Positions 24,201 to 37,870 of a DNA stretch of 64,000 nucleotides are shown piece after piece. Every line of letters begins with the position of its first letter. Position 1 is the stretch's first letter. The position numbers and the translations under genes were made by a program. The stretch is from positions 32,990,501 through 33,054,500 of the forward strand of contig NC_079879.1 of assembly GCF_029227915.1 (NCBI RefSeq), read 5' to 3'. Source of the stretch: Hydractinia symbiolongicarpus (taxonomy: Eukaryota > Cnidaria > Hydrozoa > Anthoathecata > Hydractiniidae). Under the pieces are notes generated by a model. It searched no databases. It had not been told where the DNA came from and saw nothing but the letters and a program-made list of their open reading frames with translations.

Positions 24201-27200
24201 GCTGGAATTCAGCGATTACACAGGGCGCTGTGATAGCGCTTCACTTAAAGATATAGATAAGTAAGTCATTGTGTAACGTGGGACCAATCCTAGCCGTTAG
24301 CGTTCATTGAAGAAATAGAGACATTTTCAAAAATTACAATTCATTGAATTTCCAGCGGTATCAATCCGTTTGATATACAACGCTTGCGTCACATATTCGT
24401 ACCAACATTTGTTTTGCGATATTTTTCTGATATTACTAGGTTGCATCGCTTTTAACAGTGAAACGATTGACTGTGGCACTTAATGGAACTGGTTTTGGGT
24501 TTTAACCTTATAAATGTGATAAATGACACAATTGGACTCCAAGAAAGAACATTCTTCTTAATTTGACCTGATTGCTGGAACTCAGTCATTACTCAGGGCG
24601 CTATGGTAGCGCTTTAATAAAAAATTTAGAGAAAAAAGTCAGTTTTTACTGTGGGACCATTCCTAGCCGTTAACGCGCGCTAAGAAAACAGAGACAGTTT
24701 CAAAAACAACATTTCATTAACTTTCTAACAGTCTCAGTCCGCTTGAGCTACAACGGTTGCGTCTTATATTCGTACCAACATGTATTTAGCGATATTTTTC
24801 TGACATTACTAGGTTGCATCGCTTTTAACAGTGAGGCGATTAACTGTGGAACTTAATTGAACTGATTTTGGACTTTGACCTTATAAATGTTTTAAATGAG
24901 ACAATTGGACTACAAGAAATAACATTCTTCTTAATTTGACATGATTGCTGGAATTCAGTGATTACACAGGGCGCTGTGGTAGCGCTTTAATGAAAATTTA
25001 GATAAATAAGTCATTTTGTAGCGTGGGACCAATCGTAGTCGTTACCGCGCACTGAAGAAATAGAGACATTTTCCAAAACTACATTTCATTAACTTTCTAA
25101 CGGTAGCACTCCGTTTGAGTTACACCAGTTGCGTCACATATTTGTACCATCAAGTATTTAACAATATTTTTCTGATATTACTAGGTTGCATCGCTTTTAA
25201 CAGTGAAACGATTGACTGTGGAACTTAATTGAACTGATTTTGGACTTTGACCTTATAAATGTTTTAAATGAGACAATTGGACTACAAGAAATAACATTCT
25301 TCTTAATTTGACATGATTGCTGGAATTCAGTGATTACACAGGGCGCTGTGGTAGCGCTTTAATGAAAATTTAGATAAATAAGTCATTTTGTAGCGTGAGA
25401 CCAATCGTAATCGTTACCGCGCACTGAAGAAATAGAGACATTTTCCAAAACTACATTTCATTAACTTTCTAACAGTATCAGTCCGCTTTAGTTACAACGG
25501 TTGCGTCACATATTCGTACCAACATGTATTTAGCGATATTTTTCTGATATTACTAGGTTGCATCGCTTTAAACAGTGAAACGATTGACTATGGGACTTAA
25601 TTGAACTGATTTTGGACTTTGATCTTGTAAATTTGATAAATGTCACTTTGACTCCAAGAAATAACATTCTTCTTAATTTGACATGATTGCTAGAACTCAG
25701 CGATTACACAGGGCACTGTGGTAGCGCTTTAATGATAAATTTGGATAAGTAAGTCATTTTGTACCGTGGGACCAATCGTAGTCGTTAGCACGCACTGAAG
25801 AAATAGAGACATTTTCCAAAACTACATTTCATTGAATTTCTAACAGTATCAGTCCGCTTTAGTTACAACGGTTGCGTCACATATTCGTACCAACATGTAT
25901 TTAGCGATATTTTTCTGATATTACTAGGTTGAATCGCTTTGAACAGTGAAACGATTGACTATTGGACTTAATTGAACTGATTTTGGACTTCGACCTTATA
26001 AATGTCATAAATGACACAATCGGACTCCAAAAAATAACATTCTCCTTAATTTGACATGATTGCTGGAATTCAGCGATTACACAGGGCGCTGTGATAGCGC
26101 TTCACTTAAAGATATAGATAAGTAAGTCATTGTGTAACGTGGGACCAATCCTAGCCGTTAGCGTTCATTGAAGAAATAGAGACATTTTCAAAAATTACAA
26201 TTCATTGAATTTCCAGCGGTATCAATCCGTTTGATATACAACGCTTGCGTCACATATTCGTACCAACATTTGTTTTGCGATATTTTTCTGATATTACTAG
26301 GTTGCATCGCTTTTAACAGTGAAACGATTGACTGTGGCACTTAATTGAACTGGTTTTGGGTTTTAACCTTATAAATGTGATAAATGACACAATTGGACTC
26401 CAAGAAAAAACATTCTTCTTAATTTGACCTGATTGCTGGAACTCAGTGATTACTCAGGTCGCTATGGTAGCGCTTTAATAAAAAATTTAGAGAAAAAAGT
26501 CAGTTTTTACTGTGGGACCATTCCTAGCCGTTAACGCGCGCTAAGAAAACAGAGACAGTTTCAAAAACTACATTTCATTAACTTTCTAACAGTCTCAGTC
26601 CGCTTGAGCTACAACGGTTGCGTCTTATATTCGTACCAACATGTATTTAGCGATATTTTTCTGACATTACTAGGTTGCATCGCTTTTAACAGTGAGGCGA
26701 TTGACTGTGGAACTTAATTGAACTGATTTTGGACTTTGACCTTATAAATGTTTTGAATGAGACAATTGGACTACAAGAAATAACATTCTTCTTAATTTGA
26801 CATGATTGCTGGAATTCAGTGATTACACAGGGCGCTGTGGTAGCGCTTTAATGAAAATTTAGATAAATAAGTCATTTTGTAGCGTGGGACCAATCGTAAT
26901 CGTTACCGCGCACTGAAGAAATAGAGACATTTTCCAAAACTACATTTCATTAACTTTCTAACAGTATCAGTCCGCTTTAGTTACAACGGTTGCGTCACAT
27001 ATTCGTACCAACATGTATTTAGCGATATTTTTCTGATATTACTAGGTTGCATCGCTTTAAACAGTGAAACGATTGACTGTGGGACTTAATTGAACTGATT
27101 TTGGACTTTGATCTTGTAAATTTGATAAATGACACTTTGACTCGAAGAAATAACATTCTTCTTAATTTGACATGATTGCTAGAACTCAGCGATTACACTG

Positions 27201-30200
27201 GGCGCTGTGGTAGCGCTTTAATGAAAATTTTAGACAAATAAATCATTTTGTACTGTGAGACCAATCGTAGTCGTTACCGCGCGCTAAAGAAATAGAGAAA
27301 GTTTCAAAAACTGCATTTCATTGACTTTCTAACAGTATAGGTCCGCTTGAGTTACAACGGTTGCGTCACATATTCGTATCAACATGTATTCAGCGATATT
27401 TTTCTGATGTTACTAGGTAGCATCGCTTTTAACAGTGAAACGATTGACTGTGGGACTTAATTGAACTGATTTTGGACTTTGACCTTATAAATGTTATAAA
27501 TGAGACAATTGGACTACAAGAAATAACATTCTTCTTAATTTGACATGATTGCTGCAATTCAGTGATTACACAGGGCACTGTGGTAGCGCTTTAATGATAA
27601 ATTTGGATAAGTAAGTCATTTTGTACCGTGGGACCAATCGTAGTCGTTAGCACGCACTGAAGAAATAGAGACATTTTCCAAAACTACATTTCATTGACTT
27701 TCTAACAGTATCAGTCCGCTTTAGTTACAACGGTTGCGTCACATATTCGTACCAACATGTATTTAGCGATATTTTTCTGATATTACTAGGTTGAATCGCT
27801 TTAAACAGTGAAACAATTGACTATTGGACTTAATTGAACTGATTTTGGACTTCGACCTTATAAATGTCATAAATGACACAATCGGACTCCGAAAAATAAC
27901 ATTCTCCTTAATTTGACATGATTGCTGGAATTCAGCGATTACACAGGGCGCTGTTATAGCGCTTCACTTAAAGATATAGATAAGTAAGTCATTGTGTAAC
28001 GTGGGACCAATCCTAGCCGTTAGCGTTCATTGAAGAAATAGAGACATTTTCAAAAATTACAATTCATTGACTTTCCAGCGGTATCAATCCGTTTGATATA
28101 CAACGCTTGCGTCACATATTCGTACCAACATTTGTTTTGCGATATTTTTCTGATATTACTAGGTTGCATCGCTTTTAACAGTGAAACGATTGACTGTGGC
28201 ACTTAATTGAACTGGTTTTGGGTTTTAACCTTATAAATGTGATAAATGACACAATTGGACTCCAAGAAAAAACATTCTTCTTAATTTGACCTGATTGCTG
28301 GAACTCAGCGATTACACTGGGCGCTGTGGTAGCGCTTTAATGAAAATTTTAGACAAATAAATCATTTTGTACTGTGAGACCAATCGTAGTCGTTACCGCG
28401 CGCTAAAGAAATAGAGAAAGTTTCAAAAACTGCATTTCATTGACTTTCTAACAGTATAGGTCCGCTTGAGTTACAACGGTTGCGTCACATATTCGTATCA
28501 ACATGTATTCAGCGATATTTTTCTGATGTTACTAGGTAGCATCGCTTTTAACAGTGAAACGATTGACTGTGGGACTTAATTGAACTGATTTTGGACTTTG
28601 ACCTTATAAATGTTATAAATGAGACAATTGGACTACAAGAAATAACATTCTTCTTAATTTGACATGATTGCTGGAATTCAGTGATTACACAGGGCACTGT
28701 GGTAGCGCTTTAATGATAAATTTGGATAAGTAAGTCATTTTGTACCGTGGGACCAATCGTAGTCGTTAGCACGCACTGAAGAAATAGAGACATTTTCCAA
28801 AACTACATTTCATTGACTTTCTAACAGTATCAGTCCGCTTTAGTTACAACGGTTGCGTCACATATTCGTACCAACATGTATTTAGCGATATTTTTCTGAT
28901 ATTACTAGGTTGAATCGCTTTAAACAGTGAAACGATTGACTATTGGACTTAATTGAACTGATTTTGGACTTCGACCTTATAAATGTCATAAATGACACAA
29001 TCGGACTCCAAAAAATAACATTCTCCTTAATTCGACATGATTGCTGGAATTCAGCGATTACACAGGGCGCTGTGATAGCGCTTCACTTAAAGATATAGAT
29101 AAGTAAGTCATTGTGTAACGTGGGACCAATCCTAGCCGTTAGCGTTAATTGAAGAAATAGAGACATTTTCAAAAATTACAATTCATTGACTTTCCAGCGG
29201 TATCAATCCGTTTGATATACAACGCTTGCGTCACATATTCGTACCAACATTTGTTTTGCGATATTTTTCTGATATTACTAGGTTGCATCGCTTTTAACAG
29301 TGAAACGATTGACTGTGGCACTTAATTGAACTGGTTTTGGGTTTTAACCTTATAAATGTGATAAATGACACAATTGGACTCCAAGAAAAAACATTCTTCT
29401 TAATTTGACCTGATTGCTGGAACTCAGTCATTACTCAGGGCGCTATGGTAGCGCTTTAATAAAAAATTTAGAGAAAAAAGTCAGTTTTTACTGTGGGACC
29501 ATTCCTAGCCGTTAACGCGCGCTAAGAAAACAGGGACAGTTTCAAAAACTACATTTCATTAACTTTCTAACAGTCTCAGTCCGCTTGAGCTACAACGGTT
29601 GCGTCTTATATTCGTACCAACATGTATTTAGCGATATTTTTCTGACATTACTAGGTTGCATCGCTTTTAACAGTGAGGCGATTGACTGTGGAACTTAATT
29701 GAACTGATTTTGGACTTTGACCTTATAAATGTTTTAAATGAGACAATTGGACTACAAAAAATAACATTCTTCTTAATTTGACACGATTGCTGGAATTCAG
29801 TGATTACACAGGGCGCTGTGGTAGCGCTTTAATGAAAATTTAGATAAATAAGTCATTTTGTAGCGTGGGACCAATCGTAATCGTTACCGCGCACTGAAGA
29901 AATAGAGACATTTTCCAAAACTACATTTCATTAACTTTCTAACAGTATCAGTCCGCTTTAGTTACAACGGTTGCGTCACATATTCGTACCAACATGCATT
30001 TAGCGATATTTTTCTGATATTACTAGGTTGCATCGCTTTAAACAGTGAAACGATTGACTGTGGGACTTAATTGAACTGATTTTGGACTTTGATCTTGTAA
30101 ATTTGATAAATGACACTTTGACTCGAAGAAATAACATTCTTCTTAATTTGACATGATTGCTAGAACTCAGCGATTACACTGGGCGCTGTGGTAGCGCTTT

Positions 30201-33200
30201 AATAAAAATTTTAGACAAATAAATCATTTTGTACTGTGGGACCAATCGTAGTCGTTACCGCGCGCTAAAGAAATAGAGAAAGTTTCAAAAACTGCATTTC
30301 ATTGACTTTCTAACAGTATAGGTCCGCTTGAGTTACAACGGTTGCGTCACATATTCGTATCAACATGTATTCAGCGATATTTTTCTGATGTTACTAGGTA
30401 GCATCGCTTTTAACAGTGAAACGATTGACTGTGGGACTTAATTGAACTGATTTTGGACTTTGACCTTATAAATGTTATAAATGAGACAATTTGACTCCAA
30501 GAAATATCATTCTTCGTAATCTCACATGATTGCTGGAACTCAGCGATTACACAGGGTTATTTAAAAATTTAGATAAATAAATCATTTTGTACTGTGGGAC
30601 CAATCGTAGTCGTTACCGCGCGCTAAAGAAATAGAGACAGTTTCAAAAACTACATTTCATTGACTTTCTAACAGTATAGGTCCGCTTGAGTTACAACGGT
30701 TGCGTCACATATTCGTACCAACATGTCTTCAGCGATGTTTTTCTGATGTTATTAGGTAGCATCGCTTTTAACAGTGAAACGATTGACTGTGGGACATAAT
30801 TGAATTATTTTGGACTTCGACCTTATAAATGTGATAAATGACACAATTGGACTCCAAGAAATACCATTCTCCTTAAATTGACATGATTGCTGGAATTCAG
30901 CGATTACACAGGGCGCTGTGATAGCGCCTCACTTAAAAATTTAGATAAATATGTCATTGTGTAACGTGGGACCAATCCTAGCCGTTAGCGTTCATTGAAG
31001 AAATAGAGACATTTTCAAAAATTACAATTCATTGAATTTCCAGGAGTATCAATCCGTTTTGATATACAACGCTTGCGTCACATATTCGTACCAACATTTG
31101 TTTTGCGATATTTTTCTGATATTACTAGGTTGCATCGCTTTTAACAGTGAACCGATTGACTGTGGCACTTAATTGAACTGGTTTTGGGTTTTAACCTTTT
31201 AAATGTGATAAATGACACAATTGGACTCCTAGAAATAACATTCTCCTTAATTTGACATGATTGCTGGAATTCAGAGATTACACAGGGCGCTGTGGTAGCA
31301 CTTTAATGAAAATTTTAGATGAATAAGTCATTTTGTACCGTGAGACCAATCGTAGTCGTTAGCGCGTGCTGAAGAAGTAATGACAGTTTCAAAAACTACA
31401 TTTCATCGATTTTCTAACGGTATAAATCCGTTTTAGTAACAACGGTTATGTCACATATTCGTACCAACATGTATTTAGCGGTATTTTTCAGATATTACTA
31501 GGTTGCATGGCTTTTAACAGTGAAGCGATTGACTGTGGGACTTAATTTAATTGATTTTGAATTTCGACCTTATAAATGTGATAAATAAGCCAATTTGACT
31601 CCAAGAAATAACATTCTTCTTAATCTGACATGATTGCTGGAACTCAGCGATTACACAGGGTTATTTGAAAATTTAGATAAATAAGTCATTTTGTACTGTG
31701 GGACCAATCGTAGCCCTTAGCACGCGCTGAAGAAATAGAGACAGTTTCAAAAACTACATTTCATTAACTTTCTAACAGTCTCAGTCCGCTTGAGCTACAA
31801 CGGTTGCGTCTTATATTTGTACCAACATGTATTTAGCGACATTTTTCTGACATTACTAGGTTGCATCGCTTTTAACAGTGAGGCGATTGACTGTGAGACT
31901 TAATTGAAATGATTTTGGACTTTGATCTTATAAATGTGATAAATGACACAATTTGACTCCTAGAAATAACATTCTCATTAATTTGACATGATTGCTGGAA
32001 TTCAGCGATTACACAGGGCGCTGTGGTAGCGCTTTAATGAAAAATTTAGATGAATAAGTCATTTTGTACCGTGGGACCAATTGTAGTCGTTAGTGCGTGC
32101 TGAAGAAACAGAGACAGTTTCAAAAACAACATTTCATTGACTTTCTAACAGTATAGGTCCGCTTAAGTTACAACGGTTGCGTCACATATTCGTACCAACA
32201 TGTATTCAGCGATATTTTTCTGATGTTACTAGGTAGCATCGCTTTTAACAGTGAAACGATTGACTGTGGGACATAATTGAATTATTTTGGACTTCGACCT
32301 TATAAATGTGATAAAAGACACCATTGGACTCCAAGAAATAACATTCTCCTTAATTTGACATGATTGCTGGAATTCAGTGATTACACAGAGCGCTGTGATA
32401 GCGCTTCACCTAAAAATTTAGATAAATAAGTCATTGTGTAACGTGGGACCAATCCTAGCCGTTAGCGTTCATTGAAGAAATAGAGACATTTTCAAAAATC
32501 ACAATTCATTGAATTTCCAGGGGTATCAATCCGTTTGATATACAACGCTTGCGTCACATATTCGTACCAACATTTGTTTTGCGATATTTTTCTGATATTA
32601 CTAGGTTGCATCGCTTTTAACAGTGAAACGAATGACTGTGGCATTTAATTGAACTGGTTTTGGGTTTTAACCTTATAAATGTGATGAATGACACAATTGG
32701 ACTCCAAGAAAGAACATTCTTCTTAATTTGATCTGATTGCTGGAACTCAGGGATTACTCATGGCGCTATGGTAGCGCTTTAATAAAAAATTTAGGAAAAA
32801 AAGTCAGTTTTTACTGTAGGACCAATCCTAGCCGTTAACGCGCGCTGAGAAAACAGAGACAGTTTCCAAAACAACATTACATTGATTTTTTAACGGTATA
32901 AATCCGTTTCAGTTACAACGGTTGCGTCACATATTCGTACCAACATGTATTTAGCGGTATTTTTCTGATATTACTAGGTTGCATGGCTTTTAACAATGAA
33001 GCGATTGACTGTGGGACTTAATTGACTTGATTTTGGACTTTGACCATGTAAATGTGATAAATAAGCCAATTTGACTCCAAGATATAACATTCTTCTTAAT
33101 CTGACATGATTGCTGGAACTCGGCGATTCCACAGGGTTATTTAAAAATTTAGATAAATAAGTGATTTTGTACTGTGGGACCAATCGTAGCCCTTAGCACG

Positions 33201-33702
33201 CGCTAAAGAAATAGAGACAGTTTCAAAAACTACATTTCATTGACTTTCTAACAGTATAGGTCCGCTTGAGTTACAACAGTTGCGTCACATATTCTTACCA
33301 ACATGTATTCAGCGATATTTTCCTGATATTAATAGGTTGCATTGCTTTTAACAATGAAGCGATTGACTGTGGGACTTAATTGAATTGATTTTGGACTTTG
33401 ACCATGTAAATGTGATAAATAAGCCAATTTGACTCCAAGATATAACATTCTTCTTAATCTGACATGATTGCTGGAACTCGGCGATTACACAGGGTTATTT
33501 AAAAATTTAGATGAATAAGTCATTTTGTATCGTGGGACCAATCCTAGTCGTTAGCGCGTGATGAAGAAATAGAGACAGTTTCAAAAACTACATTTCATTG
33601 ACTTTCTAACAGTATAGGTCCGCTTGAGTTACAACGGTTGCGTCACATATTCGCACCAACATGTATTCAGCGATATTTTTCTGATGTTACTAGGTAGCAT
33701 CG

Positions 33703-34376
33703 CTTTTAACAGTGAAACGATTGACGGTGGGAATTAATTGAACTGATTTTGGGTTTTAACTTTAAAAATGTGATAAATGACACAATTGGACACCAAGAAA
33801 TAACATTCTTCTTAATTTGACCTGATTGCTGGAACTCAGCGGTTACACAGGGCGCTCGGGTGGCGCGTTTTTTAAAAAATTAGATAAATAAACCATTTTG
33901 TACTGTGGTCCCAATCGTAGCCGTTAGCACGCGCTGAAGAAATAGAGACAGTTTCACAAACTACATTTCATTGACTTTCTAACAGTATCAGTTCCCTTGA
34001 ATTACAACGGTTGCGTCACATATTCGTACCTGTGGGTCTTAATTGAATTGATTTTGGAATGTGACCATATAAATGTGATAAATAAGCCAATTTGACTCCA
34101 AGATATAACATTCTTCTTAATCTGACATGATTGCTGGAACTCGGCGATTACACAGGGTTATTTAAAAATTTAGATAAATAAGTCATTTTGTACTGTGGGA
34201 CCAATCGTAGCCCTTAGCACGCGCTGAAGAAATAGAGACAGTTTCAAAAACTACATTTCATTAACTTTCTAACAGTTTCAGTCCGCTTGAGCTACAACGG
34301 TTGCGTCTTATATTTGAACCAACATGTATTTAGCGATATTTTTCTGACATTACTAGGTTGCATCGCTTTTAACAGT
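33703..34376 (+). repeat. Copy 1 of a 1780 bp-offset duplication with a short monomer
   Basis: It matches 35483-36156 at a 1780 bp offset. Shared oddities are GGCGCTCGGGTGGCGCGTTT, a monomer start followed by CATTTTGTACTGTGGTCC, and a 68 bp deletion joining TATTCGTACC to TGTGGGTCTTAATTG at 34030/34031. The short monomer spans 33879-34167 (289 bp), about 68 bp below the 358 bp hairpin-less monomer. At both edges the two copies switch to different monomer types. Confidence 0.87.
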
Positions 34377-35482
34377 GAAACGATTGAGTGTGGGACTTTA
34401 TTGAATTATTTTGGACTTCGACCTTATAAATGTGATAAATGACACAATTGGACTCCAAGAAATAACAATCTCCTTAATTTGACATGATTGCTGGAATTCA
34501 GCGATTACACAGGGCGCTGTGATAGCGCTTCACTTAAAAATTTAGATAAATAAGTCATTGTGTAACGTGGGACCAATCCTAGCCGTTAGCGTTCGTTGAA
34601 GAAATAGAGACATTTTCAAAAATTACAATTCATTGAATTTCCAGCGGTATCAATCCGTTTGAGTTACAACGCTTGCGTCACATATTCGTACCAACATTTG
34701 TTTTGCGATATTTTTCTGATATTACTAGGTTGCATCGCTTTTAACAGTGAAACGATTGAAGGTGAGACTTAATTGAAATGATTTTGGACGTCGACCTTAT
34801 AAATGTGATAAATGACACAATTGGACTCCAAGAAATAACATCCTCCTTAATTTGACATGATTGCTGGAATTCAGCGATTATACAGGGCGCTGTGGTGGCG
34901 CTTTAATGAAAAATTTAGATGAATAAATCATTTTGTATCGTGGGACCAATCCTAGTCGTTAGCGCGTGATGAAGAAATAGAGACAGTTTCAAAAACTACA
35001 TTTCATTGACTTTCTAACAGTATAGGTCCGCTTGAGTTACAACGGTTGCGTCACATATTCGCTCCAACATGTATTCAGCGATAATTTTCGGATGTTACTA
35101 GGTAGCATCGCTTTTAACAGTGAAACGATTGACTGTGGGACTTTATTGAATTATTTTGGACTTCGACCTTATAAATGTGATAAATGACACAATTGGACTC
35201 CAAGAAATAACATTCTCCTTAATTTGACATGATTGCTGGAATTCCGCGATTACACAGGGCGCTGTGATAGCGCTTCACTTAAAAATTTAGATAAATAAGT
35301 CATTGTGTAACGTGGGACCAATCCTAGCCGTTAGCGTTCGTTGAAGAAATAGAGACATTTTCAAAAATTACAATTCATTGAATTTCCAGCGGTATCAATC
35401 CATTTGAGTTACAACGCTTGCGTCACATATTCGTACCAACATTTGTTTTGCGATATTTTTCTGATATTACTAGGTTGCATCG

Positions 35483-36156
35483 CTTTTAACAGTGAAACGA
35501 TTGACGGTGGGACTTAATTGAACTGAATTTGGGTTTTAACCTTATAAATGTGATAAATGACACAATTGGGCACCAAGAAATAACATTCTTCTTAATTTGA
35601 CCTGATTGCTGGAACTCAGCGATTACACAGGGCGCTCGGGTGGCGCGTTTTTTAAAAATTTAGATAAATAAGCCATTTTGTACTGTGGTCCGAATCGTAG
35701 CCCTTAGCACGCGCTGAAGAAATAGAGACAGTTTTAAAAACTACATTTCATTGACTTTCTAACAGTATCAGTTCCCTTGGGTTACAACGGTTGCGTCACA
35801 TATTCGTACCTGTGGGTCTTAATTGAATTGATTTTGGACTTTGACCATATAAATGTGATAAATAAGCCAATTTGACTCCAAGATATAACATTCTTCTTAA
35901 TCTGACATGATTGCTGGAACTCGGCGATTACACAGGGTTATTTAAACATTTAGATAAATAAGTCATTTTGTACTGTGGGACCAATCGTAGCCCTTAGCAC
36001 GCGCTGAAGAAATAGAGACAGTTTCAAAATCTACATTTCATTACCTTTCTAACAGTCTCAGTCCGCTTGAGCTACAACGGTTGCGTTTTATATTCGTACC
36101 AACATGTATTTAGCGATATTTTTCTGACATTACTAGGTTGCATCCGTTTTAACAGT
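35483..36156 (+). repeat. Copy 2 of the 1780 bp-offset duplication
   Basis: Partner of 33703-34376 with the same deletion junction at 35810/35811; the short monomer spans 35658-35947 (290 bp). A few substitutions separate the copies, for example GTGGTCCGAATCG here against GTGGTCCCAATCG there. The shared junction shows one deletion event followed by segmental copying. Confidence 0.87.
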
Positions 36157-36481
36157 GAGGCGATTGACTGTGAGACTTAATTGAAATGATTTTGGACTTT
36201 GATGTTATAAATGTGATAAATGACAGATTTTGACTCCTAGAAATAACATTCTCCTTAATTTGACAAGATTGCTGGAATTCAGCGATTTCACAGGGCGCTG
36301 TGGTAGCGCTTTAATGAAAAATTTAGATGAATAAGTCATTTTGTACCGCGGGACCAATCGTAGTCGTTAGCGCGTGCTGAAGAAATAGAGACAGTTTCAA
36401 AAACTACATATCATTGACTTTCTAACAGTATAGGTCCGCTTGAGTTACAACGGTTGCGTCACATATTCTTACCAACATGTA

Positions 36482-36510
36482 TTCAGCGATATTTTCCTAA
36501 TATTAATAGG
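36482..36510 (+). other. Paralogous empty site for the SINE insertion
   Basis: ATTCAGCGATATTTTCCTAA followed by TATTAATAGGTCGC matches the two flanks of the SINE joined together, down to the rare TTTTCCT and TTAATAGGTCGC. It fixes the insertion point between CAGCGA and TATTTTCC. It is a paralogue in the same array, not an allele. Confidence 0.85.
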
Positions 36511-37602
36511 TCGCATCGCTTTTAACAGTGAAACGATTGACTGTGGGACTTAATTGAATTATTTTGGACTTCGACCTTATAAATGTGATAAATGACACAA
36601 TTGGACTCCAAGAAATAACATTCTCCTTAATTTGACATGATTTCTGGAATTCAGCGATCACACAGGGCGCTGTGATAGCGCTTCATTTAAAAAATTTGGA
36701 TAAATAAGTTATTTTGTACTGTGGGGCCAATCGTAGTCGTTAGCGCGCGCTGAAGAAATAGACGCAGTTTCAAAAACTACATTTCATTGATTTTCTAAGG
36801 GTATAAGTCCGTTTCAGTTACAACGGTTGCGTCACATATTCGTGCCAACATGTATTTAGCGGCATTTTTCTGATATTACTAGGTTGCATGGCTTTTAACA
36901 TTGAAGCGATTGACTGTGGGACTTAATTGAATTGATTTTGGACTTTGACCATATAAATGTGATAAATCAGCCAATTTGACTCCAAGAAATAACATTCTTG
37001 TTAATCTGACATGATTGCTGGAACTCAGCGATTACACAGGGTTATTTAAAAATTTAGATAAATAAGGCATTTTGTGCTGTGGGACCAATCGTAGCCCTTA
37101 GCACGCGCTGAAGAAATAGAGACAGTTTCAAAACCTACATTTCGTTAACTTTCTAACAGTCTCAGGCCGCTTGAGCTGCAACGGTTACGTCTTATATTCG
37201 TACCAACATGCATTTAGCGATATTTTTCTGACATTACTAGGTTGCATCGCTTTTAACAGTGAGGCGATTGACTGTAAGACTTAATTGAAATGATTTTGGA
37301 CTTTGATCTTATAAATGCGATAAATGACACAATTTGACTCCAAGAAATAACATTCTCCTTAATTTGACATGATTGCTGGAATTCAGCTATTACACAGGGC
37401 GCTGTGGTAGCGCTTTAATGAAAAATTTAGATGAATAAGTCATTTTGTACCGTGGGACCAATTGTAGTCGTTAGCGCGTGTGAAGAAATAGAGAGTTTCA
37501 AAAACTACATTTCATTGACTTTATAACAGTATAGGTCCGCTTGAGTTACAACGGTTGCGGCACATATTCTTACCAACATGTATTCAGCGACTGATAGCCT
37601 TG

Positions 37603-37613
37603 TGGTAGAGCGT
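37603..37613 (+). promoter_or_regulatory. RNA polymerase III box A in the SINE
   Basis: TGGTAGAGCGT fits the internal A-box pattern of tRNA genes (TRGYNNAR type) and lies 12 bases into the element, as expected for a nearly full-length 5' end. Activity is not shown by sequence alone. Confidence 0.8.
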
Positions 37614-37637
37614 TCGCTTTCAGTGCGGGAGGTCTTG

Positions 37638-37648
37638 GGTTCAAACCA
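37638..37648 (+). promoter_or_regulatory. RNA polymerase III box B in the SINE
   Basis: GGTTCAAACCA matches the B-box GGTTCRANNCC except for its final position (CCA rather than CCC/CC) and lies 35 bases after box A, normal tRNA-like spacing. Together with box A it suggests that the internal promoter is still intact. Confidence 0.8.
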
Positions 37649-37870
37649 CGGCCGAGTCATGCCAGAGACTACAAAAGTGTGAATCTATCCTTTCTGCTTA
37701 GCGCTCAGCATGAGAATAGGATTGATGTCTTAGGCGGTTGTCTAGTTGAGCGATTGCTGTGCTTCCACGACTTTCGTAGCCCAAATGGGAGCTTTCAATG
37801 CGCTAGGACCACCTTCGCAGGACCCTCGTTGATAGCAGTACCAATAGGAACTGAGGAGGCTATCCTGGGT

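Larger units (their letters stand above)
17608..30209 (+). repeat. Highly homogenised HOR block built from types W, A, G and R
   Basis: I label four recurrent monomer types: W (start ATTTGGATAAGTAAG; 17608, 21642, 25739, 27601, 28720), A (ATATAGATAAGTAAGTCATTG; 17981, 22015, 23505, 24251, 26112, 27974, 29093), G (ATTTAGAGAAAAAAGTCAG, with CTAAGAAAACAGAG) and R (TCATTTTGTAGCGTGGGACC). The cassette W-A-G-R recurs at 4034 and 4097 bp offsets, and A-to-A distances of 1490, 746, 1861, 1862 and 1119 bp are all close to whole numbers of monomers. Copies differ by only a few bases per monomer. This is the most recently reshuffled part of the window. Between cassettes lie R-derived hybrids with TTTGTACCATCAAGTATT (about 21050, 22910 and 25146). 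Confidence 0.9.
30210..37590 (+). repeat. More diverged mosaic satellite block left of the SINE
   Basis: About 20 monomers with mixed endings: hairpin-less GGGTTATTTAAAAATTTAG alternates with hairpin-bearing ones. Neighbouring monomers around 33000 and 33360 share CATGTAAATGTGATAAATAA and CCAAGATATAACATTC. Local paralogy offsets include 1408 bp (33505 with 34913, both with TGTATCGTGGGACC and GTGATGAAG) and 1780 bp (next entries). Substitution density between neighbours is visibly higher than at 17.6-30 kb. I see no gene. Confidence 0.82.

Noticed and set aside
37591-37663. Functional tRNA gene
   Set aside because: Box A and box B are good, but the acceptor ends do not pair convincingly, the T stem has a mismatch, and the sequence continues into a SINE body and TAA tail.
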